DNA from: CAIMZW01 sp037130455
Lineage (GTDB): Bacteria > Actinomycetota > Actinomycetes > Nanopelagicales > Nanopelagicaceae
Direction of reading: 5' to 3'
NCBI GenBank assembly: GCA_037130455.1
Contig: JBAXSZ010000005.1
Location: forward strand, 11,868 to 75,867
Length of the DNA: 64,000 nucleotides
A program made the translations under genes and the position numbers. The notes beneath the pieces were generated by a model. It had not been told where the DNA came from. It made no database searches and saw nothing but the letters and a program-made list of their open reading frames with translations. Positions 7,897 through 16,155 of the stretch are shown in pieces. Position 1 is the stretch's first letter. Every line of letters starts with the position of its first letter.

Positions 7897-8576
7897 TAGC
7901 CCAGTCTTACAGATTCCAAGACTTTTTTCATATCTAAAATCATTTGAGCCGGAATTGGGGCCTTAAATACCGCGCTACCAGCTACGAAAGTGTCTGCGCC
8001 TGCGTTTGCTGCAGTTTCGATGGTTGCCAGCGATATTCCGCCATCCACTTGGATCCATGGCCGTGGTGCGGGCATCAGATCAATAATTGTTCTGGCACTG
8101 GAAACTTTTGGCATCATCTCCGTCATAAAGGATTGCCCGCCAAACCCAGGCTCAACTGTCATTATTAAGAGCATGTCGATTTTGGAAAGTAGGTGACTTA
8201 CTTCGGTGAGCGGAGTTTTGGGTTTGATCGCTAACCCGACACGTGATCCGTTCTCCTGAATTCGCTCAATTACTAATTCGGCGCTTGCTGTAGCTTCCCA
8301 ATGAAAGGTGACGCTAGCTGCGCCAGCTTGACAATACCGAGCGACGGTCAATTCTGGTTCGGAAATCATGAGGTGCACATCTACGGGCAAAGGCGAAAAA
8401 CCAATTATTTCTTCGGATCTTTCGATATCGAAAGTTATATTGGGTACAAAAATATTGTCCATAATATCTAAGTGCAGATATTCGGAAACTGAAGATACTT
8501 TCAGAATTTCACTTTCTAGATTGTTCAGGTCGGCATTGAGAATACTTGGACAAATACGCCACTCTTGCATATGCAA
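7896..8576 (-). CDS. rpe: Ribulose-phosphate 3-epimerase
   Basis: Interconverts ribulose 5-phosphate and xylulose 5-phosphate in the pentose phosphate pathway. The 226-residue TIM barrel shows PSILNAD at the N-terminus, the metal-site motifs HLDIMDNIFVPN and VDVHLMI, VEPGFGGQSF, and VDGGI near the end. The start is a TTG at 8576 or the ATG at 8570 (MQEW). Neither has a ribosome-binding site, and both lie in a 12-base palindrome. It lies nine bases after rsmB, as in Mycobacterium, and its stop codon touches the FMN riboswitch. Confidence 0.95.
   Translation of the reverse strand: MHMQEWRICPSILNADLNNLESEILKVSSVSEYLHLDIMDNIFVPNITFDIERSEEIIGFSPLPVDVHLMISEPELTVARYCQAGAASVTFHWEATASAELVIERIQENGSRVGLAIKPKTPLTEVSHLLSKIDMLLIMTVEPGFGGQSFMTEMMPKVSSARTIIDLMPAPRPWIQVDGGISLATIETAANAGADTFVAGSAVFKAPIPAQMILDMKKVLESVRLG
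8565..8576. repeat. 12-bp perfect palindrome at the rpe start
   Basis: TTGCATATGCAA reads the same on both strands and contains both candidate start codons of rpe (TTG and ATG). No Shine-Dalgarno sequence precedes it. It may be a chance palindrome; a protein-binding site or start-region hairpin is possible but unsupported. Confidence 0.5.
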
Positions 8577-8584
8577 ATCGTACG

Positions 8585-9952
8585 CTATGCATTCTTCTGA
8601 AAGAGGGCCAAAAACATCGCGTCTGAGTTGTGTCTATGCGTCCACAATTGCAAGGTGCCATTGGCATTCACCGAATCAGGGGGAAGATCATGGAAATCGG
8701 AGACGTTAAGAAGTGAAACATTCTTATTGCGATGGAGGGTATCTAAAACTTGTGCAAAAGTTTCCGCCAAATGTGGTGAACAAGTGGAGTATCCGACGAT
8801 TCCACCAGGATTGGTCATCTGTATAGCCGAATCAATGAGATCTCGCTGAAGCGGAACGAGTTCCTTAAGATCGGTCAGAGATTTGCGCCAACGAGCTTCC
8901 GGGCGTCGACGCAGCGCCCCCAGTCCAGTGCAAGGAGCATCGACCAAGATCCGATCATACGTTTGCGGGAAAAGTTCAGGATTTCGACCGTCGAAGGTGG
9001 AAATAAATTGCCTGGGAATCACGCGGGCAACTAATTCCGCCCGATGCGGCGTAGGTTCGTTGGCGGTAAAGGAAAGAGATGAATCCTTGGCCATCAGCGA
9101 ATTAAATAGAAAGGCAGATTTTCCACCGGGGCCAGCGCACAAATCCAACCAGCTCTGGGCCGGGTTTTTGTCAATGGTGTCAAAGAATATTTCTGATACC
9201 AATTGCGAACCTAAGTCTTGAACACCTGCATGACGCTGGCGGATAGCCGGATAGTCCGATGGCTGGGTATTTGACTCAATTCCAAAACGGGTGAAATCTA
9301 GGACTTCTCCCCCAATGGCGAGCAATTCTTCTCGAGTTGATTTTCCGGGCCAGGCTACAAGATGCGGATGCGCTGCAACATTGTTAACCGCAAGTAACTC
9401 AATTACAGAATCCCAGGATTTGAGCACATCGTAATAACTGTTAATGATCCACTCCGGATGGGAGTATTGAATTGATAACTTGGTTACAAAATCATATTTA
9501 GTGTCATCTTCAAGCACCCCGAAAATATCGGAATCGGAACTGATGGCGCGAAGTAAGGCGTTGACATATGAAGCTTTAGATTCGCCAGCTACAAATCGTG
9601 CAACTTCAACAGTCTCCGAAACAGCGGCATGAGTAGGGACACGCATTTGGAAAATTTGGTGACAACCCATGCGTAAAAGATCAACGATCTTTGGATCCAA
9701 CTCTTCAATCGGTCGATCAATTTTGGAACTTATGGCAAAATCATATTTGCCTTGCATACGCAGAGTTCCATAACTTAACTCAGTTGCAAAGGCGCGATCA
9801 CGAAGTTCCAGATTAGATTCGGTAAGCAATTGCGGTAGGCGGATATTTGCAAAAGCGCCTGATCTATTAACTTCGGTTATCAAATCGTAGGCTAGTAACC
9901 GCGCATGATTGGGTCTGGGCTTTTTAAAATTTTTACTATCTGATGACATCAA
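8585..9952 (-). CDS. rsmB: 16S rRNA m5C967 methyltransferase
   Basis: Methylates C967 of 16S rRNA using SAM. The 455-residue protein has an N-terminal NusB-like RNA-binding domain (about 15-150) and a C-terminal Rossmann methyltransferase domain. Visible are the SAM loop LDLCAGPGGKS, the VDAPCTGLGALRRRPEARW motif IV with one conserved Cys, and the GGIVGYSTCSPH motif VI with the catalytic Cys. The start overlaps the end of fmt by 17 bases, which suggests translational coupling. The order def-fmt-rsmB-rpe is conserved in Actinobacteria and beyond. Confidence 0.94.
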   Translation of the reverse strand: MMSSDSKNFKKPRPNHARLLAYDLITEVNRSGAFANIRLPQLLTESNLELRDRAFATELSYGTLRMQGKYDFAISSKIDRPIEELDPKIVDLLRMGCHQIFQMRVPTHAAVSETVEVARFVAGESKASYVNALLRAISSDSDIFGVLEDDTKYDFVTKLSIQYSHPEWIINSYYDVLKSWDSVIELLAVNNVAAHPHLVAWPGKSTREELLAIGGEVLDFTRFGIESNTQPSDYPAIRQRHAGVQDLGSQLVSEIFFDTIDKNPAQSWLDLCAGPGGKSAFLFNSLMAKDSSLSFTANEPTPHRAELVARVIPRQFISTFDGRNPELFPQTYDRILVDAPCTGLGALRRRPEARWRKSLTDLKELVPLQRDLIDSAIQMTNPGGIVGYSTCSPHLAETFAQVLDTLHRNKNVSLLNVSDFHDLPPDSVNANGTLQLWTHRHNSDAMFLALFQKNA

Positions 9953-10865
9953 GATTCTCTCCAGGGAGCAATCTCGCCCCTCTTAAGAAATCAACCGACT
10001 TCATGCGACGTTTGCCAGCTGGAGTTACCTCACTTATAGCGATAAAGCCATCGCCGGCTTTAACTACCAATCCACATTCTGACTCTTCGATCGCACCATT
10101 CTTGGTTGAACCCTTTATTGGACTAGTGAGGTTTAATCCATGCAAGCCGATTTTTTCGCCGCGAAAAGTTGACCAAATTCCAGGTTTATCCCCGATAGCG
10201 CGGTCTTGAAATAGAATTTGGGCGGTCGACAAATCCCATTGCACCTGTCCCATTTCTTTTGTGATTTTTGGGGCTAAAGTCGCCCCCGTTGCCGGTTGCG
10301 CTTTCGGTTTAATCCCCTTGGAAATCTCATCGACAACGCTCATGATGACCTCTCCTCCCAATATGCTCATTCTCTCTAGGAGTTCTGGGGTGCGCTCAAA
10401 TTCCCGAATGGCAATTTTCTCTTGGAGGTATATCGGGCCAGTATCCATTCCTTTATCCAACTTAAAAATTGAAATACCAGTCTCTTCTTCCCCACTCAAA
10501 AGTGCCCATTGAACCGGAGCGGCTCCGCGCCATTTTGGTAGCAGTGAGAAATGCAGATTGAGCCAGCCAAACCTAGGTCCATGGAGAAGTTCGACAGGAA
10601 TCAACTTCCCGTATGCCGCAGTAATCACCAACTGTGGTTGAGCCGTCAGTAAATGGCGGTTAAGTTCGGAATTATCTGCCGGTTTGGAAAGTGGCAGGTT
10701 GCGCGTTTCTGCCCATTGGGCTAATTCGTTTGCCGCTACTTTCAGACCTCGCCCACTCTTTTGATCGGGATTGGAAATAATAGACGCCAAATTGTGTTGC
10801 GAATTCAGAACCGCCTCAATAAAGGGAACTGAGATAAGGGATGAGGATGCTACGGAAATTTGCAT
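9936..10865 (-). CDS. fmt: Methionyl-tRNA formyltransferase
   Basis: Formylates Met-tRNAfMet for initiation, using 10-formyl-tetrahydrofolate. The 309 residues are the usual length. Visible are the loop region DQKSGRG, the signature LHFSLLPKWRGAAPVQWAL holding the SLLP folate-binding motif and catalytic region, and MDTGPI. The C-terminal OB-like tRNA-binding domain ends in the usual GKRRMK...FLRGARL stretch. It is placed between def (upstream, six bases away) and rsmB (overlapping), so the formylation and deformylation enzymes are made together. Confidence 0.95.
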   Translation of the reverse strand: MQISVASSSLISVPFIEAVLNSQHNLASIISNPDQKSGRGLKVAANELAQWAETRNLPLSKPADNSELNRHLLTAQPQLVITAAYGKLIPVELLHGPRFGWLNLHFSLLPKWRGAAPVQWALLSGEEETGISIFKLDKGMDTGPIYLQEKIAIREFERTPELLERMSILGGEVIMSVVDEISKGIKPKAQPATGATLAPKITKEMGQVQWDLSTAQILFQDRAIGDKPGIWSTFRGEKIGLHGLNLTSPIKGSTKNGAIEESECGLVVKAGDGFIAISEVTPAGKRRMKSVDFLRGARLLPGENLDVIR

Positions 10866-10871
10866 TGAAGA

Positions 10872-11432
10872 CTAAATACTTAAACCGAAGGTGTTATGCG
10901 GAGATACTTTCAGCTGGAGTTCTTGGCCAGCCTCTTGCAAAGTTCCAAACCAGTCGGAATTGCGGATCTCTTTCATGGCTTTCTTGCGCTCCGACTTGCT
11001 CAATCGATCAATGAATACAATTCCATCTAGGTGGTCGGTCTCATGCTGTAGGCAACGGGCTAAAAGCTCGGTTCCATCTACGGTAATTGGATCGCCGTAC
11101 ATATTGAACCCTCTGGCAACTGCCCCATAGGCCCGCTTGGTTTCGTAGAGCAATCCAGGAAAGCTCAGACAACCTTCGTCGCCATCTTGTTCATCACTGG
11201 ACAAGTCCAATGTTGGATTGATCAAATGGCCCACAACATCGTCAATGTCCCACACGAAGACCCGCAACGAAACTCCAATTTGTGGTGCAGCCAAACCAGC
11301 ACCTGGAGCCTCATGCATTGTGTCGATCAAATCCTCAACCAAAATTCTCAATTCCTTGTCAAAAGTATCGACCGGAATAGCCGGAGTGGCCAAAACTGGG
11401 TCTCCGAAGAATCTAATTGGTTGTATCGCCAT
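10872..11432 (-). CDS. def: Peptide deformylase
   Basis: Removes the N-formyl group from new proteins; a metalloenzyme, usually with iron. Motif 1 GAGLAAPQIGV, motif 2 EGCLSFPG with the metal-binding Cys, and motif 3 QHETDHLDG with the HExxH metal site are all intact. The 186 residues fit a type I enzyme with a short C-terminal extension. It follows priA after about 30 bases and precedes fmt. Confidence 0.95.
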   Translation of the reverse strand: MAIQPIRFFGDPVLATPAIPVDTFDKELRILVEDLIDTMHEAPGAGLAAPQIGVSLRVFVWDIDDVVGHLINPTLDLSSDEQDGDEGCLSFPGLLYETKRAYGAVARGFNMYGDPITVDGTELLARCLQHETDHLDGIVFIDRLSKSERKKAMKEIRNSDWFGTLQEAGQELQLKVSPHNTFGLSI

Positions 11433-11462
11433 TAGTGAATTCTATCGGTATTCATGCAAGCC

Positions 11463-13382
11463 CTAAATCGAGTAGGGGTCCAACCGAACCTGGATTAACG
11501 ATTGATTCTTCAGGGAGCGATATCTCTGAAAATCGAAAAGGAAAGTGGCCAATTCCTGCCCATTTTCCACGCGAGCGAGCAGAATCAACCTGGCGCGATC
11601 ACCCGAGATCGGAACTGGTCCAAGAAGTGAAAATTGATCACTTCGTGAAAATGCCTCGTAAATCTTATTCATCTGCGCACTTTCGCCTTCTACAGTGGCC
11701 ACTCGAAAAGCTGGCGGAAGTCCGGCCTCGATTCTGTGGGCCAATTCTTGCGATGCGGCCAGGAGCGAGTCGCTTTTGACTAAGCCTTGGACAGCTGGAT
11801 GAGCTATGGGTAAAGAGGTGAATATCTCTGACTCTGGTTCTAAAAGTGACAGGATTCGAAACCATCGGTCCCGGGCCTGTTCCTCTCCGCGTAACTGGGT
11901 GCGATTAAAAATGACTTGGCCATCCAAGAGAGCTGCTCCGAAGTAAGGCCCCTCAGGTTCCATTCCCGCAGTTGCGATAACTAATGAAGTGCCAGTCGGA
12001 AGTCGGTGTACTGGTTTATCGCCAGTGGAAAAGATCACCCGCACGTTGGCAAAGGCACGCGCATAATCTTGAGCCATCTTCTTTGCGCCTCTATGGATAA
12101 TCCATGGGCGGCTATCTTGGCACCACGTGCATTTCCAATCTTGATACTCTTTCTTACAGATACCGCATGAAATTACCGAGATATCGCTGATGATTAAACG
12201 ACCGCCACACACACATAGTGCAGGATTCTTACAAGCCTGGCATAGAAAACCAGTGACGTAACCTGGATCAGCCACACTCACTAGCACTGAACCCTTTTTG
12301 AGAGCATGGCTGATAACCGTGAAACTATCCCTGCCGGAGTCTTCCGCAAAAACTTTTACCCTATGTCGATGTGAAGATCGCTGCACTTTTAGCCATCCCA
12401 TTTGGGCTAAACGCGTTAATTCCAAGGTCGGCGAATTGCTGATAAATAGTACTGAGTGTTCTGCTGAACGTAACAAAACTATGTCCCTAACGTTCCATCC
12501 AGGATTTCTACGCTCGTACATTGACTCATCGAGATCATCTATAACCACTATGAGAGAATTCTTGACGAGAGCGGTAAAAACTGCACTTCTTGTGCCGATT
12601 ATGACCCGAGGCTTAAGTAAGTTCGCCTCTAAGAAATTGCGATAGCGTTCGGATTTGGACAAATGCGAACCAAGGACCACAGACTTTACGTCCAGTGCAC
12701 TATCGATGGCTACTTGGGTTCTCAATAAGAGTTTCTCATCGGGCACTATTACTAAAATTTGTCGGGATCTATTCCAATTCGAGAGTATCGATTTCAAAAC
12801 TTTTTGAGTTGACCAACCAACTGAGGTGAGTGCCAGCCAACGAATTGGGCGATCGTTTTTGATCTCCAAACTGGCTGAAGGCGAAAGAAATGAATCAACT
12901 GTCTTGGTAGGTGTCGTTGGTATCTCATATTTCGATGAACCATTCGGAGATTTCGCTATAACGGAAGTGGTAAATGCCTTCTCTGCCACCGCAACGCGAT
13001 CGGGAATAGTACTTCTGATGATCTCCCAAGGTTTTGTTCCGTAACGGGAAGAAACCGCGGAAATCAACTGATGAAGTTCTGGTGAATAGATAGGCAGGGG
13101 TGAGATGACCTTCTCAATAAATTTTAGGCTACCCATTGAACTTTCGTAATTAACCCGATCCAGCACGTAACCCACGGTTTCCAGGCTTCCGAAATGAATC
13201 TTCACCAACGATCCAATAGATATTTCATCACTCATAGAGTGCGGAACGCGATAACTATATTTCCCGTCCAAGTGGAAAGTCGGCGTATCAACTAGAACTT
13301 CTACAACGCTTGGCTCGGCCGCAACGTCGATAGCGCCGGCATACTTTTGCGACTTTAAGGTGAGTGGCCGATCAGTAGCCAC
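11463..13382 (-). CDS. priA: Primosomal protein PriA, helicase-deficient actinobacterial type
   Basis: Replication-restart protein of 639 residues. An N-terminal DNA-binding domain (about 25-140) is followed by a helicase-like core and a zinc-binding insertion with paired cysteines (CQACKNPALCVC and CGICKKEYQDWKCTWC). The Walker A position reads LTSVGWSTQ, without the GKT lysine, and the DEAH box is IDDLDE. It is therefore unlikely to hydrolyse ATP as a helicase. The same loss is known for Mycobacterium and Streptomyces PriA, so it is not a fresh mutation here. The start is a GTG at 13382, six bases after the metK stop. Confidence 0.9.
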   Translation of the reverse strand: MATDRPLTLKSQKYAGAIDVAAEPSVVEVLVDTPTFHLDGKYSYRVPHSMSDEISIGSLVKIHFGSLETVGYVLDRVNYESSMGSLKFIEKVISPLPIYSPELHQLISAVSSRYGTKPWEIIRSTIPDRVAVAEKAFTTSVIAKSPNGSSKYEIPTTPTKTVDSFLSPSASLEIKNDRPIRWLALTSVGWSTQKVLKSILSNWNRSRQILVIVPDEKLLLRTQVAIDSALDVKSVVLGSHLSKSERYRNFLEANLLKPRVIIGTRSAVFTALVKNSLIVVIDDLDESMYERRNPGWNVRDIVLLRSAEHSVLFISNSPTLELTRLAQMGWLKVQRSSHRHRVKVFAEDSGRDSFTVISHALKKGSVLVSVADPGYVTGFLCQACKNPALCVCGGRLIISDISVISCGICKKEYQDWKCTWCQDSRPWIIHRGAKKMAQDYARAFANVRVIFSTGDKPVHRLPTGTSLVIATAGMEPEGPYFGAALLDGQVIFNRTQLRGEEQARDRWFRILSLLEPESEIFTSLPIAHPAVQGLVKSDSLLAASQELAHRIEAGLPPAFRVATVEGESAQMNKIYEAFSRSDQFSLLGPVPISGDRARLILLARVENGQELATFLFDFQRYRSLKNQSLIQVRLDPYSI

Positions 13383-13388
13383 GGTCAG

Positions 13389-14582
13389 TTAGCCTTTTAC
13401 GGCGCGCGCAAGGGAATCGGCGCGGTCGATTCTCTCCCAGGTGAATTCCGGAAGTTCCCTACCAAAGTGTCCATAACTGCTAGTTAAGCCGTAGATAGGG
13501 CGCAGTAAATCTAAGTCTCGAATAATCGCTGCTGGGCGGAGATCGAAGACAACGTTGATGGCATCTGCAATTTGATCTACTGGAACTTTTTCGGTACCAA
13601 AAGTTTCAACAAACAATCCGACAGGTTGGGCCTTTCCAATGGCATAGGCAACTTGGACTTCACATTTTGTGGCTAGTCCTGCGGCAACAACATTCTTTGC
13701 GACCCACCGCATTGCATAGGCTGCAGAACGATCTACTTTAGAAGGATCTTTTCCAGAGAAGGCACCCCCACCGTGACGAGCCATCCCACCATAAGTATCC
13801 ACAATAATTTTTCGGCCAGTAAGACCCGCATCGCCCATTGGTCCACCAATAACAAAGCGACCCGTCGGATTAATGAGGGTTCTCACGTTAGAGGTATCGA
13901 TATTTAAGTCGGAAATTATGGCATCAATGACATAGCGAGAAACATCTGGAGCTAGGGTTGTATCAATATCGACACTTGGAGAATGCTGGGTCGAAATAAC
14001 CACAGTATTCAAGGCAATTGCTTGACCATGTGAATATTCAATAGTGACTTGAGTTTTTCCATCGGGCCGCAAATAATCCAGTACGCCACTTTTACGTACT
14101 TCTGAAAGTTTTTGAGAGAGACGATGTGCCAAAGAAATAGGTAGTGGCATCAACTCTGGAGTGTCATCGCATGCATATCCAAACATCAAACCTTGATCGC
14201 CTGCGCCTTGAATATCTAATGGATCTTGAGATGAAGAAATGCGTTGCTCAAAAGCGGCGTCCACACCTTGGGCAATGTCTTGCGATTGCTGACCAATAGA
14301 AAGAGATACTCCACAGGAATTTCCGTCAAAACCCTTTTCGGAAGAATCGTAGCCAATCCGTAGCACCGTATCTCGGACAATCGTCATCACATCGGCATAA
14401 CCTTGCGTGGTGACTTCGCCAGCGACATGGACCTGACCAGTAGTAATCAAAGTTTCTACGGCAACTCGACTGGCGCTATCTTGGCTCAACAAAGAATCCA
14501 ATATCGCATCCGAAATTTGATCAGCCATCTTGTCGGGATGGCCTTCAGTAACAGACTCTGAAGTAAAAAGGCGCTTAGTCAT
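13389..14582 (-). CDS. metK: S-adenosylmethionine synthetase
   Basis: Makes SAM from methionine and ATP. The 397 residues match the family. Clear motifs are FTSESVTEGHPDK at the N-terminus, GAGDQGLMFGYA (hexapeptide signature), and GGGAFSGKDPSKVDRSAAY (P-loop-like signature 2). Its start overlaps the end of coaBC by eight bases (ATGACTAA), so translation is probably coupled. It is part of the long run from the pyr operon through rpoZ and coaBC to priA, the same order as in Mycobacterium. Confidence 0.97.
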   Translation of the reverse strand: MTKRLFTSESVTEGHPDKMADQISDAILDSLLSQDSASRVAVETLITTGQVHVAGEVTTQGYADVMTIVRDTVLRIGYDSSEKGFDGNSCGVSLSIGQQSQDIAQGVDAAFEQRISSSQDPLDIQGAGDQGLMFGYACDDTPELMPLPISLAHRLSQKLSEVRKSGVLDYLRPDGKTQVTIEYSHGQAIALNTVVISTQHSPSVDIDTTLAPDVSRYVIDAIISDLNIDTSNVRTLINPTGRFVIGGPMGDAGLTGRKIIVDTYGGMARHGGGAFSGKDPSKVDRSAAYAMRWVAKNVVAAGLATKCEVQVAYAIGKAQPVGLFVETFGTEKVPVDQIADAINVVFDLRPAAIIRDLDLLRPIYGLTSSYGHFGRELPEFTWERIDRADSLARAVKG

Positions 14583-15816
14583 TGGGGTAACCTAACTTAG
14601 AAACGATGCGATCCAAAAGCAGATCTGCCAAGACGATCTTCGACCCAGCCTGAAAAAAGTAAGGTTGCTCTGTGGCATCGACAATCCAACCAGTGGAATC
14701 ATCATCGCCAAAAATTCGTCCTTGCGAGACATCGTTGACATAGAGAAGATCAATTCCTTTAGCATTCAATTTTAGAGAACCTTTATCCTGAATATCTCCT
14801 GCAGTCTCTGCGGCAAATCCCACCAGGATTTGTTTCGTGCTACGAGATTCTGACAAGTGCTTCAAAATGTCGGGATTGGTTTCCAGCTCCAAGATCTGGA
14901 ATTTCTCTTTGCTAATCTTTTCCTCGCTGCGATGAATGGGACGGGCATCAGCGACGGCGGCACTCATGATTACCGCATCAGCGACGGTTGCCAATTCTTT
15001 AACTTTCGTGAACATTTCGGATGTGGACTCAACTCGATGCATCCGCACACCTTCGATATCTGCAAGTTCTGAGTTTGCTGCCACTAAATCCACTAAAGCT
15101 CCGCGACGAACTGCAGCCAGAGCCAAGGCGAATCCTTGCTTTCCAGAGGATCGGTTCCCGATAAAACGAACCGGGTCAATAGCCTCTCTGGTGCCACCTG
15201 CGGTGATGAGAATTCGTTGTCCACGAAGGTCGGCCTTTCGACCAAAGATTTCTGCGACAGTATCTAGAATTCGATGGCTCTCGGGGAATCGTCCCTGGCC
15301 TACATCTGACCCGGTCAACGCTCCAACATCGGGTTCTAAGACCGTAATTCCGCGACCACGAAGATTTTGTACATTTGCGATTGTTGCTGGATTGAGCCAC
15401 ATTTCTGGGTGCATAGCCGGAACCAAGAGCAGCGGCGCCTTGCTCGCCAGGACTACATTGGTCAAAAGATCATCGGCTCGACCCGAGCTCAACCGAGCCA
15501 GTAGATCCGCAGTCGTAGGGGCAATGACGATCATTGACGCCTTCTTGGCCAGTTGGATATGCGGCACTTGATGAACATTATTCCAAAGATTGGTTTCGAC
15601 CCTACGACCAGAAAGGGCTTCCCACGTAGCGCTCCCGACAAAGTTGAGGCTGTTCTGAGTGGGAATGACGGTGACTAAATAGCCAGACTCTTTAAGACGT
15701 CGAAGCAAATCACAAGCTTTATAAGCGGCAATTCCACCGCCGACACCAAGAATAATCTCACGCCCCAGAGCCAGGCTTTCTGGACGGTTATTGGGGGTAG
15801 AACTCTCCTGCGTCAT
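14575..15816 (-). CDS. coaBC: Bifunctional phosphopantothenoylcysteine decarboxylase/synthase
   Basis: Two successive steps of coenzyme A synthesis. The CoaC flavoprotein half (about 15-185) has LGVGGGIAAYKACDLLRRL and the PAMHPEMW motif. The CoaB half (about 190-413) has ITAGGTREAIDPVRFIGNRSSGKQG, which binds the nucleotide, and a later KLNAKGIDLLYVN with the active-site Lys. The 413 residues are the normal fused form. It lies between rpoZ (14 bases) and metK (overlap). Confidence 0.95.
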   Translation of the reverse strand: MTQESSTPNNRPESLALGREIILGVGGGIAAYKACDLLRRLKESGYLVTVIPTQNSLNFVGSATWEALSGRRVETNLWNNVHQVPHIQLAKKASMIVIAPTTADLLARLSSGRADDLLTNVVLASKAPLLLVPAMHPEMWLNPATIANVQNLRGRGITVLEPDVGALTGSDVGQGRFPESHRILDTVAEIFGRKADLRGQRILITAGGTREAIDPVRFIGNRSSGKQGFALALAAVRRGALVDLVAANSELADIEGVRMHRVESTSEMFTKVKELATVADAVIMSAAVADARPIHRSEEKISKEKFQILELETNPDILKHLSESRSTKQILVGFAAETAGDIQDKGSLKLNAKGIDLLYVNDVSQGRIFGDDDSTGWIVDATEQPYFFQAGSKIVLADLLLDRIVSKLGYPND

Positions 15817-15830
15817 CGCGATTGGCAGAT

Positions 15831-16121
15831 TTAGACGGCTTCGGGAGCCTTAGGTTCCAACTCCGGAGCCTTAGGTTCCAAATTCTCGATGGTCAAGAGG
15901 CCTTCATTGATCTCGCGCAAGGCGATAGAGAGTGGTTTTTCATGTACATAAGTGTCGACCAATGGCCCCACATACTCAAGTAGCCCCTCACCTAACTGGG
16001 AATAGTAGGCATTGATCTGGCGGGCCCGCTTGGCTGCATAAAGGACCAAGCTGTATTTCGATCCGGCTTTATCTAGCAACTCATCTATCGGAGGATTGGT
16101 GATGCCATCCATGTTGCTCAT
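15831..16121 (-). CDS. rpoZ: RNA polymerase omega subunit
   Basis: Small subunit that helps assembly of RNA polymerase by holding beta-prime. The 96 residues show the NPPIDELLDKAGSKYSLVLYAAKRARQIN core, in which AKRARQIN is the omega signature. The C-terminal tail has two copies of LEPKAPE, encoded by a 21-base direct repeat. The first ATG at 16121 has AGGGG about seven bases before it. It stands between the mIHF-guanylate kinase gene and coaBC, the order conserved in Actinobacteria. Confidence 0.93.
   Translation of the reverse strand: MSNMDGITNPPIDELLDKAGSKYSLVLYAAKRARQINAYYSQLGEGLLEYVGPLVDTYVHEKPLSIALREINEGLLTIENLEPKAPELEPKAPEAV
15840..15881 (-). repeat. Tandem 21-bp repeat in rpoZ 3' end
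   Basis: Two in-frame copies of a 21-base unit, with the 17-base core ggagccttaggttccaa repeated exactly, encode two LEPKAPE heptads at the C-terminus of omega. Such a repeat can gain or lose units by slippage without shifting frame. Confidence 0.9.
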
Positions 16122-16155
16122 AAAAAACCCCTACCTAAAAATTAGCGTGATTGAC

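Noticed and set aside
11463..13382. priA as a decayed gene, because Walker A and DEAH are lost
   Set aside because: The same loss is known in Actinobacteria generally; the frame, zinc cysteines and neighbours are intact.
14936..15571. Long plus-strand open frame inside coaBC (211 codons)
   Set aside because: Antisense to well-conserved CoaBC motifs, low-complexity composition, no ribosome-binding site or family pattern.
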